Assembly: GCA_964235605.1 (NCBI GenBank) | Contig: CAXSCR010000001.1 | Location: 201,332-265,331, forward strand | Source of the DNA: DATCRE01 sp964235605 | Lineage (GTDB): Bacteria; Bacteroidota; Bacteroidia; Cytophagales; Cyclobacteriaceae | Length of the DNA stretch: 64,000 bases | Reading direction: 5' to 3' | In this document: one piece after another, positions 8,357-16,583 of the stretch | Layout of the letters: every line of letters begins with the position of its first letter | How positions within the stretch are numbered: position 1 is the stretch's first letter | Notes under the pieces: generated by a model | What the model was told of the DNA's origin: nothing | Databases searched by the model: none | What the model saw: the letters and a program-made list of their open reading frames with translations, nothing else | Position numbers and translations under genes: made by a program

Positions 8357-8851
8357 CTAGAATTCGATTAATATTTGCCCTTTCTCCACGCTGTCTCCTT
8401 TTTTTATTTTTACTAAACGCACTACGCCTTCACCTGGCGATTTTATAATATTTTCCATTTTCATGGCTTCGAGAATGAGTAACGAATCACCAACTTTAAC
8501 TACATCGCCAGCGTTTACTTTTAGATCAATAATCAAACCAGGCATAGGTGCTTTGATATTGTTCACTTTGCTTGTTGAGGTATTGTTAATACCCATTTTT
8601 TCTAAGAGCAAATCAAATTTATCTTTTACTGATACGGTATAAAGCCTGTTGTTGACTTTTATGGTAAAGGTCTTCGTAGACTTATCAGCTTTTACAATTT
8701 CTGCTCTGTAGCTTTTATCTTCACGCAAAATGTGAAAGTGTGTATCGCTGATCTCAGATAAATCCCAGATAAAAGGTTTACCATTAACTTCTAAAGTCTC
8801 CCCTTCGCCTTTTATTTCGAATGTTTTGTTGTTTACTGTGGCTTTGTACAT
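8357..8851 (-). CDS. Biotinyl-domain carrier protein (acyl-CoA carboxylase subunit)
   Basis: Carrier subunit of 164 residues in which biotin is attached to the lysine of the C-terminal EAMKMEN motif; the last 70 residues (KAPMPGLIIDLKVNAGDVVKVGDSLLILEAMKMENIIKS...) form a biotin/lipoyl barrel. The N-terminal half (about 1-85) is beta-rich, as in Bacteroidota carrier proteins of propionyl-/acetyl-CoA carboxylases and oxaloacetate decarboxylase gamma-like subunits. No carboxylase or carboxyltransferase gene is next to it, so its partner must be encoded elsewhere. Bound biotin is far likelier than lipoate because of the AMKM tetrad. Confidence 0.88.
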   Translation of the reverse strand: MYKATVNNKTFEIKGEGETLEVNGKPFIWDLSEISDTHFHILREDKSYRAEIVKADKSTKTFTIKVNNRLYTVSVKDKFDLLLEKMGINNTSTSKVNNIKAPMPGLIIDLKVNAGDVVKVGDSLLILEAMKMENIIKSPGEGVVRLVKIKKGDSVEKGQILIEF

Positions 8852-8939
8852 AGCTTAAAAATAGAATTTAGATGTTAAAAGTTAGTATGTAGCTTAATCT
8901 ATTTTTGTCGAGTAGAAATTTGTCACAATACCGTAGGAA

Positions 8940-9250
8940 AAATCGCTTCTAAAAATGATAGTTGATTAGGAGTCATTTTACTAACTATTGATATAAAGAA
9001 TTTCTTCTCATGATGTTTTAGGAAAGGTGTATGTTTTACTGGCACGCTAACCCGTTTAATAATGCTTATACAAGCTATTTCCTGGGAGGGATTGCGGTTT
9101 CAAACGATGATTGTTATCTGCCGCCCCGTTACTTATTCGTTATGCCACCTGGTCAAGAAATACAAATTCTTAACATGAGTCCGACATGTGAGACACTGCA
9201 TAAAACTTTAAAAAAATCGAGCTAGCAGCTCAAAGCTAGCAGCAAGCAGC
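8940..9250. repeat. Dispersed repeat, copy B
   Basis: Longer partner (about 310 bp) of 3751-3985, with the same outer blocks and the same AGCTAGC-heptamer tail. It has about 75 bp of extra sequence in the middle. It fills most of the 8852-9328 divergent gap, in which I see no gene. Confidence 0.8.
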
Positions 9251-9328
9251 TATAAGTTGATATTAAAACTTAAAAGCGATTTCCCTAACAAATACCGCCT
9301 CATTAATTATATATTTAAATTCTTCTAT

Positions 9329-9336
9329 TACATTTG
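9329..9336 (+). promoter_or_regulatory. Putative -7 box before the TPP riboswitch
   Basis: TACATTTG matches TAnnTTTG. It predicts a transcript start near 9343, just before the first base-paired element of the riboswitch at 9346, so position and function agree. Confidence 0.55.
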
Positions 9337-9345
9337 CACTTAATA

Positions 9346-9420
9346 AAGGGGTGCCTACAAAACAAGGGCTGAGATTATACCCATAGAACCTGATGCCGGT
9401 AATGCGGACGAAGGGAGGTA
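9346..9420 (+). ncRNA. TPP riboswitch (THI element)
   Basis: Contains the conserved THI-box segments in the right order: GGGGTGCC at 9348, GGGCTGAGA at 9365, ACCC, GAACCTGATGCCGGTAATG at 9386, then GCGGACGAAGGGA. These match the thiamine-pyrophosphate aptamer with its CTGAGA and ACCTGA cores. It lies in the leader of the TonB-receptor gene, so expression should fall when TPP is plentiful. A GACTCA/TGAGTC hairpin (9437-9456) follows and may be part of the expression platform. Confidence 0.95.
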
Positions 9421-9436
9421 ACATTAAACATAGGCA

Positions 9437-9456
9437 GACTCATTCCCCGGTGAGTC
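9437..9456 (+). promoter_or_regulatory. Hairpin downstream of TPP aptamer
   Basis: Perfect 6-bp stem GACTCA/TGAGTC with an 8-nt loop, 17 bp after the aptamer and 29 bp before the receptor ATG. No T-run follows, so it is more likely to act on translation start than as a terminator. This role is inferred. Confidence 0.4.
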
Positions 9457-9485
9457 GACGGGTTTAAACAATTTAAATATCAATC

Positions 9486-11954
9486 ATGTTAAAATTATTT
9501 TTAGCAGCAACGCTTATGTTGCTATCGCTGTGCGCTAACGCACAATTCTCAATTCAAGGGGTAGTCTATGATGCAAAAACTAACCACATTTTGGTCGGTG
9601 CCGCGGTGCAGATAGAAGGGACAAATCATTTCGCCGTAAGTGACGAACTAGGTCATTTTCAATTCTTGCAATTATCCACTGGCGAATATTCTTTGCATGT
9701 AAAATTTCTTGGTTATGCGGAGAAGATTGAAAGCATATCTCTTATAAATGATGCATTCGTTGACATAAAGTTAGCCGAGACTTTTCAAATTACAGATGAA
9801 GTAGTTGTGTATGCAACACGCGCGAATGAGACCACACCAACTACGTTTACCAATGTTGGCAAGCAAGCCATTCAAAAACAAAACTTCGGACAAGATCTTC
9901 CTATTCTTTTGAATTGGACACCTTCGGTAGTTACAACTTCAGATGCAGGAACAGGCGTAGGTTATACAGGCATACGCATCCGCGGAAGCGATGGTACAAG
10001 GATTAACGTAACTATAAATGGCATTCCTTATAATGATAGCGAGTCACAAGGTTCTTATTGGGTAGATATTCCTGATGTCGCTTCTTCAGCACAGAGCATA
10101 CAGATACAGCGTGGTGTTGGCACTTCAACAAATGGCGCAGGTGCATTTGGTGCTTCAATTAATCTCCAAACCAATACGCGAAATGACATTGCCTATGGAA
10201 CGGTCATCAATTCAGTCGGATCATTTGGAACGCATCGCCATACATTGGGATTTGGTACAGGACTCATTGATAATCGTTGGGTGGTTGATGGTCGCGTCTC
10301 TAAAATTCAATCTGACGGTTTCATTGACCGTGCTTCGTCAGATCTTCAATCATATTATTTTTCAGCAGGATATTATGCAGGCAAAACAATGCTCAAAGCC
10401 ATTGTATTTGGTGGCAGAGAAAGAACGTATCAAAGCTGGTATGGTGTGCCGGAGTCACGATTAAATAATGATACGGAGGCTATGGAGTTAACAGTGGAGA
10501 ATGAGTACTGGAATGAGGTACAACGAAACAATCTTTTGAACTCCAATAGCAGAACATTCAATGTGTATACATACAAAAATCAGGTAGACGATTATAAACA
10601 AAATCACTATCAACTGCATCTCTCACATCTTTTTACATCTTCATTGTCTGGTAATATATCGACACATTACACCAAGGGAAAAGGATATTATGAAGAATAC
10701 AGATACAATGATGATTTCGAGAAATATGGCTTAGCACAAATTAATATTGGTGACTCTGTAATCAATTCATCAGATATTATTCGCCGACGCTGGCTCGATA
10801 ATGATTTTTATGGTGTAACCTATTCGCTGAATTATGAAAAAGAAAAACTTAATGCAGTGCTTGGTGGTGGATGGAATCGTTATAATGGAGATCACTTTGG
10901 TGAAATTATTTGGGCCCAGCTTTCGGCAGTACCAACCGAGTATCGTTACTACTTAAATAATGGCGACAAGCGCGACTTCAATACGTATTTAAAAACCAGT
11001 TATCACCTGTCAGAAAAATTAAATGCGTTTGTTGATCTTCAATATAGGCACATCTCCTATGCAACAAGTGGTGTTGAAAGCAAACAAAACACATTCGACA
11101 TCAACACTAGCTTTGATTTCTTTAATCCGAAGGCAGGAATAACTTTTGAGCTGACAAGCAATCAGCAGTTATACGGCTCATATGGTATTGCTAATCGCGA
11201 GCCTGTGCGTGATGACTTTGTCGATGCGTTGGTGAAGAATAAACCAAACATGCCCAAGCATGAAGCCTTACAAAATCTGGAACTCGGTTACCGCAGAACA
11301 TCAGATCGCTATGCATTTAGCGCTAATTACTACTTAATGGAATATAGAAATCAGCTGGTGCTCACGGGAGCGATAAATGACGTAGGGGCTTCGTTGCGAA
11401 CCAATGTTGATAATAGTTACCGTACTGGAATTGAATTTGAAGGTACCGTCAAGCTATCAAATAGATTAAGATGGAATGCTAACCTAACACTGAGTCGTAA
11501 TAAGATTAGCTCCTTCACGGAAGTGGGTTATGACTATGGAGACAATTGGGAATTCTCTCCAGCGCAAGAGACTACCAAGCAATACACAAATACCGATATA
11601 TCTTTTTCGCCGAACGTCATTGCAGGTTCTATGCTGTCTTATCTTCCATTTAGAAATGCAGAGGTCACGCTATTAACAAAATATGTCGGTCAGCAGTATC
11701 TAGATAACACCTCAAACGCTAACAGAAAGATTGATGCTTATTTAGTTAATGACATAAGGTTCAGTTATACCTGGAGGCCATCCTTTATTAAGGAAATTGC
11801 TTTTAGCGTATTGTTAAATAATGTGTTTGATGAGATGTACTCATCCAATGGTTATACCTGGGGGTATGCTGGCGGAGGAGCAGTATTCCGCGAAAATTAT
11901 TATTATCCGCAAGCAGGGAGAAACTTCCTTGCCATGATTTCATTGAAGTTCTAG
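9486..11954 (+). CDS. TonB-dependent outer-membrane receptor, probably for thiamine
   Basis: Outer-membrane gated barrel of 822 residues powered by TonB. Order: signal peptide (1-19, ending CANA); carboxypeptidase-regulatory-like domain, about 22-105 (SIQGVVYDAKTNHILVGAAV); plug, about 115-225, with IRIRGSDGTRINVTINGIP and QIQRGVGTSTNGAGAFGA; then a 22-strand barrel ending in the outer-membrane signature Phe (ISLKF). The TPP riboswitch in its leader indicates uptake of thiamine or a precursor; riboswitch-controlled receptors of this kind (Omr1) have been predicted in Bacteroidetes. No inner-membrane PnuT or thiamine kinase gene is adjacent; a UbiA gene follows after a terminator. Confidence 0.93.
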   Translation: MLKLFLAATLMLLSLCANAQFSIQGVVYDAKTNHILVGAAVQIEGTNHFAVSDELGHFQFLQLSTGEYSLHVKFLGYAEKIESISLINDAFVDIKLAETFQITDEVVVYATRANETTPTTFTNVGKQAIQKQNFGQDLPILLNWTPSVVTTSDAGTGVGYTGIRIRGSDGTRINVTINGIPYNDSESQGSYWVDIPDVASSAQSIQIQRGVGTSTNGAGAFGASINLQTNTRNDIAYGTVINSVGSFGTHRHTLGFGTGLIDNRWVVDGRVSKIQSDGFIDRASSDLQSYYFSAGYYAGKTMLKAIVFGGRERTYQSWYGVPESRLNNDTEAMELTVENEYWNEVQRNNLLNSNSRTFNVYTYKNQVDDYKQNHYQLHLSHLFTSSLSGNISTHYTKGKGYYEEYRYNDDFEKYGLAQINIGDSVINSSDIIRRRWLDNDFYGVTYSLNYEKEKLNAVLGGGWNRYNGDHFGEIIWAQLSAVPTEYRYYLNNGDKRDFNTYLKTSYHLSEKLNAFVDLQYRHISYATSGVESKQNTFDINTSFDFFNPKAGITFELTSNQQLYGSYGIANREPVRDDFVDALVKNKPNMPKHEALQNLELGYRRTSDRYAFSANYYLMEYRNQLVLTGAINDVGASLRTNVDNSYRTGIEFEGTVKLSNRLRWNANLTLSRNKISSFTEVGYDYGDNWEFSPAQETTKQYTNTDISFSPNVIAGSMLSYLPFRNAEVTLLTKYVGQQYLDNTSNANRKIDAYLVNDIRFSYTWRPSFIKEIAFSVLLNNVFDEMYSSNGYTWGYAGGGAVFRENYYYPQAGRNFLAMISLKF

Positions 11955-11962
11955 CACCTATA

Positions 11963-11999
11963 AAAGAAACCGGTGAATCTAATATCCTCCGGTTTCTTT
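11963..11999 (+). terminator. Rho-independent-like terminator of the TonB receptor gene
   Basis: Perfect 11-bp stem AAAGAAACCGG/CCGGTTTCTTT with a 15-nt loop; the T-rich 3' arm is followed by ATCTCAT. It starts 9 bp after the receptor stop codon. Confidence 0.75.
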
Positions 12000-12024
12000 A
12001 TCTCATAAAGTAGCCACGTTCTCT

Positions 12025-12032
12025 TACCTTTG
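12025..12032 (+). promoter_or_regulatory. Putative -7 box of the UbiA-family gene
   Basis: TACCTTTG fits TAnnTTTG and predicts transcription from about 12039. This excludes the upstream GTG at 12035 as start and supports the ATG at 12050. Confidence 0.5.
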
Positions 12033-12049
12033 TTGTGTACTGGCCACAC

Positions 12050-12907
12050 ATGACAAGTCTGCTTAATAAAAACGCTTTACAATCACTCCTTAAGCTTACA
12101 CGCTTTTGGAACCTGATGATTATTGGTCTAGCGCAATACTTTGCTGCAGCGTTTCTTATTGGCCTTCATAAAGATGTGTGTTTCGATTGGCGTTTCTTCC
12201 TCTTATGTACCTCTACTATACTTATTGCAGCAGGCGGATATATTATTAATGATTACTATGATGTAAAGATTGACTTCATCAATAAGCCTGATAGGGTAGT
12301 AGTAGGTAAAGGGATTACGCGGCGATTTGCCATTTTATTTCACATCATACTTTCCTGTCTCGGCATATTAGTGGGACTTTATCTCTCCTGGAAAATTGCA
12401 GCCTTGAATGTGTTGTCGGTATTTTTATTGTGGCTATACTCAAATAGTTTAAAGCGCTTGCCTTTTGTAGGCAATGTTACCGTGGCTTTGCTTACGGGCC
12501 TTTCAATTTATATTGTGAATGTATTTTTCAAAGTGGAAAATCCATTGGTGATTATCTATGCAAGCTTTTCATTTTTTATGACTTTGGTTCGCGAAATCAT
12601 TAAAGACATGGAAGATTTAAAGGGTGATAATACATTTGGTTGCCAAACCTTGCCCATTATGTATGGCATTAGAAAGACCAAGTTTATTATCTATATCATC
12701 TTAGCGCTTTTCTCTCTTACTGTTTTGTTGCTAAATCAATCGTATCATCTATTGCCAATCGTCTATGTTGTATCCTGTTTTTTTCTTCCTTTGCTCTGGC
12801 TTTTAAATCGCCTTATTCGCGCAGATACAACTAAAGATTACGCCTGGCTAAGCAACTTTTGTAAGATGATTCTGTTGCTGGGCATTTTGAGTATGGTATT
12901 CGTTTGA
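12050..12907 (+). CDS. UbiA-family prenyltransferase
   Basis: Integral membrane enzyme of 285 residues that moves a polyprenyl chain to an aromatic or polar acceptor. Seen: about eight hydrophobic helices; first Asp-rich motif NDYYDVKIDFINKPDR (about residues 69-84) and second motif DMEDLKGD (about 189), which bind prenyl diphosphate through magnesium. The short length and NDYYDxxxD form resemble Bacteroidota members annotated as geranylgeranylglycerol-phosphate geranylgeranyltransferases, but menaquinone (MenA) or heme O synthesis cannot be excluded without a search. ATG at 12050 is chosen over GTG at 12035 because of the promoter box. Confidence 0.85.
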   Translation: MTSLLNKNALQSLLKLTRFWNLMIIGLAQYFAAAFLIGLHKDVCFDWRFFLLCTSTILIAAGGYIINDYYDVKIDFINKPDRVVVGKGITRRFAILFHIILSCLGILVGLYLSWKIAALNVLSVFLLWLYSNSLKRLPFVGNVTVALLTGLSIYIVNVFFKVENPLVIIYASFSFFMTLVREIIKDMEDLKGDNTFGCQTLPIMYGIRKTKFIIYIILALFSLTVLLLNQSYHLLPIVYVVSCFFLPLLWLLNRLIRADTTKDYAWLSNFCKMILLLGILSMVFV

Positions 12908-13408
12908 TTTAATACACGCAAAAACTCAAAATGTATGCAGCCAGGAACATTATATGAAAACGTCTTATCAAGATGAAATACAGCTGGCCAGGTTTAACAT
13001 GATTGTTGTTTGTACTCAATTGATTTTGGGCGGTACCGACCAATTGTAAAAACGAATTTCAATAGAGATTTGAGTTTATGGAAATTGACAAAGTATTTGC
13101 TCAGGCACAATTAAGATAGTTAGTATCTTGAAAGAAATAAATTACTCAGATAAAAAGTCCCAGAGAGGGGGATAAGGGCAGTGGCATAATTCTGTGTCTA
13201 TGATATGATAAGATAAGGAAAGCTCAATTATCAGCAAAGAATAGATGCATTGGTCTGTTGAGTTTACGCGTATGCTTTGAGGCACTTTATTTTTATCAAG
13301 GTAAAGCAATAAAAGTATGGGGGATGTCATGACAGCCATCCCCAACCGAAAAAAAATAAAAAAAGTATAAAAAATAAAACTCCATTTAAAGCACAGTCGT
13401 AGCCGTTA
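12908..13408. other. 501-bp convergent gap, no supported gene
   Basis: Two short ORFs (31 codons at about 12954, plus strand; 67 codons at 13142-13345, minus strand) have no recognisable features. One hairpin (13320-13343) and an A-rich stretch are seen. Unlike most other convergent gaps here it has no clear 7-bp array. Confidence 0.5.
13320..13343. terminator. Weak hairpin downstream of glyS
   Basis: Perfect 7-bp stem GGGGATG/CATCCCC with a 10-nt loop, about 65 bp past the glyS stop. The A/T-rich run is on the wrong side for glyS, so function is uncertain. Confidence 0.3.
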
Positions 13409-14953
13409 TTACTGCAACTTCCGTAGAATGTTATTGATAGAGCACGCTTCAATTAACATGCCCCTTACGTCAGCAATTAGCACGCGTTCCTGTTTCATGG
13501 TGTCTCGATCACGAATCGTAACTGTATTGTCTTCTAAAGTCTGGTGATCAACAGTAATGCAATATGGTGTACCGATCGCATCTTGTCTTCTATAGCGTTT
13601 GCCTATCGCATCTTTTTCTTCATAAAAGCAACGGAGGTCAAACTTTAATTCGTTCATGATTTCCATTGCTTTTTCAGGAAGGCCATCTTTTTTCATCAAA
13701 GGAAGAATGGCAACTTTAACGGGCGCTAATGGTATTGGGATTCTCAACACTACGCGTTCACTTCCATCCGCCAACTTCTCTTCTGTATAGGATTTAGAAA
13801 GAACCGCTAAGAACATGCGATCAAGACCAACCGATGTTTCCACCACATAAGGAATAAAGTTCTGATTATCTTCAGAGTCAAAATATTGCAATTTTTTACC
13901 AGAGAATTTCTCGTGGCTTTTTAAGTCAAAGTCGGTACGTGAATGGATGCCTTCAAGTTCTTTAAATCCCATTGGGAAATTGAACTGTACATCGCAGGCA
14001 GCATTTGCATAATGTGCTAAATTTAAATGGTCGTGGAATCTGTAATTTTCTGCACCTAGATCTAAGGCTTGATGCCACTTCATTCTTTTTTCTTTCCAGT
14101 ACTCGTACCATTTCATTTCTTCGCCTGGCTTTACGAAAAATTGCATTTCCATTTGTTCAAATTCGCGCATGCGGAAAATAAACTGGCGTGCTACTATTTC
14201 GTTTCTAAAGGCTTTACCGATCTGTGCTATGCCGAAAGGTATTTTCATTCTGCCCGTTTTTTGTACGTTCAAAAAATTGACAAAAATTCCCTGTGCTGTT
14301 TCAGGTCGTAGATATATTTTGCTTGCGTCTTCTGCCAAAGAACCTATTTCAGTTGAGAACATAAGATTAAACTGGCGCACGTCGGTCCAGTTCTTTGTTC
14401 CGGAAACAGGGTCGGCAATTTCTAAATCAATTATAATTTGCTTTACGGCAGCCATATCTCCTCTACCCATTCCTTCTTTCAGGCGGGCATTCGTCTCATC
14501 TATTTTCTTCTGGTATTCTTGTACGCGCGGATTTGTACTCAAAAACATCTGACGGTCGAAATTCTCAAACCGCTTCGCTGCTTTTTCTACCTCTTTCTCA
14601 ATCTTCTCCTCTATTTTAGCAATGGCATCTTCAATTAAAACATCTGCGCGGTAGCGTTTTTTTGAGTCTTTATTGTCAAGCATGGGATCGTTGAAAGCAT
14701 CTACGTGGCCCGAAGCTTTCCAAATAGTGGGATGCATGAAGATTGCTGAGTCTATACCTACAATATTCTCATGTAGCAGGGTCATAAACTTCCACCAATA
14801 CTCTTTTATATTGTTTTTTAACTCCGCCCCGTTCTGCCCATAATCATAAACAGCGCTTAATCCATCGTAAATTTCACTCGAAGGGAAAATAAAGCCATAC
14901 TCCTTAGCATGGGATACTACATTTTTAAAAAGATTGTCTTCTTGCGTTGCCAT
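13409..14953 (-). CDS. glyS: Glycyl-tRNA synthetase (alpha-2 type)
   Basis: Class-II synthetase that charges tRNA-Gly, cytosolic, 514 residues, typical for the single-chain dimeric enzyme rather than the alpha/beta type. Seen: N-terminal VVSHAKEYGFIFPSSEIYDGLSAVYDYG; motif 2 region RNEIVARQFIFRMREFEQMEMQFFV; LRPETAQGIFVNF; motif 3 VETSVGLDRMFLAVL; and the C-terminal anticodon-binding domain (PLAPVKVAILPL). The start is ATG at 14953, not the TTG three codons upstream, because that TTG is part of a TATCTTTG promoter box. Transcription should start within a few bases of the ATG, so the mRNA is nearly leaderless. Confidence 0.96.
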   Translation of the reverse strand: MATQEDNLFKNVVSHAKEYGFIFPSSEIYDGLSAVYDYGQNGAELKNNIKEYWWKFMTLLHENIVGIDSAIFMHPTIWKASGHVDAFNDPMLDNKDSKKRYRADVLIEDAIAKIEEKIEKEVEKAAKRFENFDRQMFLSTNPRVQEYQKKIDETNARLKEGMGRGDMAAVKQIIIDLEIADPVSGTKNWTDVRQFNLMFSTEIGSLAEDASKIYLRPETAQGIFVNFLNVQKTGRMKIPFGIAQIGKAFRNEIVARQFIFRMREFEQMEMQFFVKPGEEMKWYEYWKEKRMKWHQALDLGAENYRFHDHLNLAHYANAACDVQFNFPMGFKELEGIHSRTDFDLKSHEKFSGKKLQYFDSEDNQNFIPYVVETSVGLDRMFLAVLSKSYTEEKLADGSERVVLRIPIPLAPVKVAILPLMKKDGLPEKAMEIMNELKFDLRCFYEEKDAIGKRYRRQDAIGTPYCITVDHQTLEDNTVTIRDRDTMKQERVLIADVRGMLIEACSINNILRKLQ

Positions 14954-14959
14954 AGCCGG

Positions 14960-14989
14960 CAAAGATAATATTAGTAGAGACTTTGCAAA
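14960..14989 (-). promoter_or_regulatory. glyS promoter with both boxes
   Basis: On the minus strand: TTTG (14989-14986), 18-bp spacer, TATCTTTG (14967-14960). Both elements and the spacing fit the Bacteroidota sigma-ABfr consensus. The -7 box ends 6 bp before the glyS ATG. Confidence 0.7.
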
Positions 14990-14999
14990 AACGGCCGGG

Positions 15000-15092
15000 A
15001 AGGAACGAGGGCAGAGGGACGAGGTACGAAGGGGAAGAATGTAGAAGGTTATCGGGTCTACCTCGTCCCTTGTACCTCGTTCCTCGTACCTA
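15000..15092. repeat. 7-bp arrays in inverted arrangement (GGACGAG / TACCTCG)
   Basis: Left half: heptamers GAACGAG, GGCAGAG, GGACGAG, GTACGAA. Right half: TACCTCG, TCCCTTG, TACCTCG, TTCCTCG, the reverse complement of the same family. They give a perfect 11-bp inverted repeat (GGGACGAGGTA/TACCTCGTCCC). The array ends 6 bp from the stop of the kinase gene, where it might form a terminator stem before glyS. Confidence 0.75.
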
Positions 15093-15097
15093 TATAA

Positions 15098-16375
15098 TTA
15101 ATATGGAAATTTAGCGGTAAACGTTGAGCCAATTCTTGGCTTGGATTGAACGTTAATTGTTCCAGACAATTTTACCATTGTTTCTTTAACTATATACAGT
15201 CCAAGGCCCGAACCTTTGGAGGATTCATTGCCGCGATAAAACATATCAAAGATTTTATTGTGATGTTCAGGGGCAATGCCTTGGCCATTATCTTCAACCT
15301 TTAAATAAAAACCTTTACCATTTACTTGATGGCTAATGCGAATAAACTTTTGTTCTTTGCGCCTGTCATGGTATCGGATGGCATTTGAAAGTAGATTGTT
15401 AAGTACAATTGCCATTCTTTTTTTGTCAGCATTAACCTCAAGCTGCTCTGCCATGTCTAGTTCAAAATTTATGTTTTCGGCTTCTGGCTTATACTTCAAA
15501 CCCTCCCAAATCTCCATGGCCATCTCGTGAAGCTTAAACCGTTCTCTGTTTATACTTAACCTGTTATTACGTGAATAGTCTGTTACATCCTTAATAAAAT
15601 TATCTAGTGAATTTAGGCGCTCCTTCATCATGCCCAAATATTGACTCTTCTCTTCTGCACTATTGCTACGGCTTGTTATATCGATAAGGCCTAATACAGA
15701 AGTTATGGGCGCACGCAAGTCATGCGAAGTGCTATATACAAAACGATCTAACTCAGCATTGGTCTTTATTAATAGCTTTTTACTCTCTAATGATTGCAAC
15801 GTGTTATAATGATTTATGCTAATCATCATATATATAGCAAGCGCTGATGCAGGAAGCATAGCGGTAAAGTTAATAATGTGACTAAATAAAATCATATCTG
15901 CACTATGCTCTCTTCTTGGCAAGAAGCTAAAGTCAACAAAGTATGCAAATACAAATAAGATATAACTAAAGATGGCGAACAAAATAGAGAAAAGGCGTTG
16001 CTCGTAGTTTGCAACTGCAAACGCAGCAATTACCGTTGCAATGAAGTATAGAGAAAGGCCTGTACCTGAAGATTCGCTAGACGCTAGTAAATAATATGTA
16101 ACATTTATCGAAGGAAGTAAAATATAATTAGCACGCATGTGCTGGCTCCATCTATGACATATTATTGAGTATACTAATAAAGCAATTGCACCGCAGATAA
16201 CAAAAGCGGTAAGATATCCTCCTTGTACAATTTGAACTGTAGCGTACAGTAGAAAAATTATAATATTGATAATTGCAAATTGACCCGAAAAAAGAACTTT
16301 CTTGAAATCACTTTGTGATTCAATAAATTCTTTCCTGCCAATAACAAGATCACGAATAAGGTTTTTAATAGGCAT
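15098..16375 (-). CDS. Membrane sensor histidine kinase
   Basis: Hybrid-free sensor kinase of 425 residues. About six membrane helices fill residues 30-195 with almost no periplasmic loop, so it probably senses a membrane or cytosolic cue. HisKA contains phospho-acceptor H218 in FVYSTSHDLRAPITS; HATPase has NLLSNAIRYHD (N box), VEDNGQGIAPEH (G1) and GSGLGLYIVKE (G2). No response regulator is adjacent. It is upstream of glyS on the same strand, separated by a repeat array and the glyS promoter. Signal unknown. Confidence 0.92.
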   Translation of the reverse strand: MPIKNLIRDLVIGRKEFIESQSDFKKVLFSGQFAIINIIIFLLYATVQIVQGGYLTAFVICGAIALLVYSIICHRWSQHMRANYILLPSINVTYYLLASSESSGTGLSLYFIATVIAAFAVANYEQRLFSILFAIFSYILFVFAYFVDFSFLPRREHSADMILFSHIINFTAMLPASALAIYMMISINHYNTLQSLESKKLLIKTNAELDRFVYSTSHDLRAPITSVLGLIDITSRSNSAEEKSQYLGMMKERLNSLDNFIKDVTDYSRNNRLSINRERFKLHEMAMEIWEGLKYKPEAENINFELDMAEQLEVNADKKRMAIVLNNLLSNAIRYHDRRKEQKFIRISHQVNGKGFYLKVEDNGQGIAPEHHNKIFDMFYRGNESSKGSGLGLYIVKETMVKLSGTINVQSKPRIGSTFTAKFPY

Positions 16376-16394
16376 AACTACACGCTGTACACAG

Positions 16395-16402
16395 CAAAGT
16401 TA
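16395..16402 (-). promoter_or_regulatory. Putative -7 box of the 16375 kinase gene
   Basis: TAACTTTG on the minus strand, 19 bp before the ATG at 16375. No clear -33 element. Confidence 0.4.
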
Positions 16403-16583
16403 TGGTCTTCGTATATTCTTTTTAGTGTGATTCGGGTGTTAGAATGTGCATGCAATATTTTATTAAAAAACTCTTGATTTTCAAAAAAATGAGTTCTCGA
16501 TTACCTTAAATGCCCCATGAAAAAAAACACACGATGGATTGAAAGCGTAAGATTAAATCTATTTAAGGAATTAACCATTTGAT

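Noticed and set aside
9031..9225. 64-codon ORF inside the 8940-9250 repeat
   Set aside because: The other repeat copy does not keep this frame, and the peptide has no family character; judged non-coding.
3751..9250. Insertion sequence flanked by the two dispersed repeats
   Set aside because: The DNA between them holds ordinary housekeeping genes and no transposase, so the repeats are not treated as ends of a composite transposon.
12954..13049. 31-codon ORF after the UbiA gene
   Set aside because: Too short and without similarity or signals that I can recognise.
13142..13345. 67-codon minus-strand ORF in the UbiA-glyS gap
   Set aside because: No start signal, no recognisable motif, odd composition; the hairpin at 13320 lies over its start.
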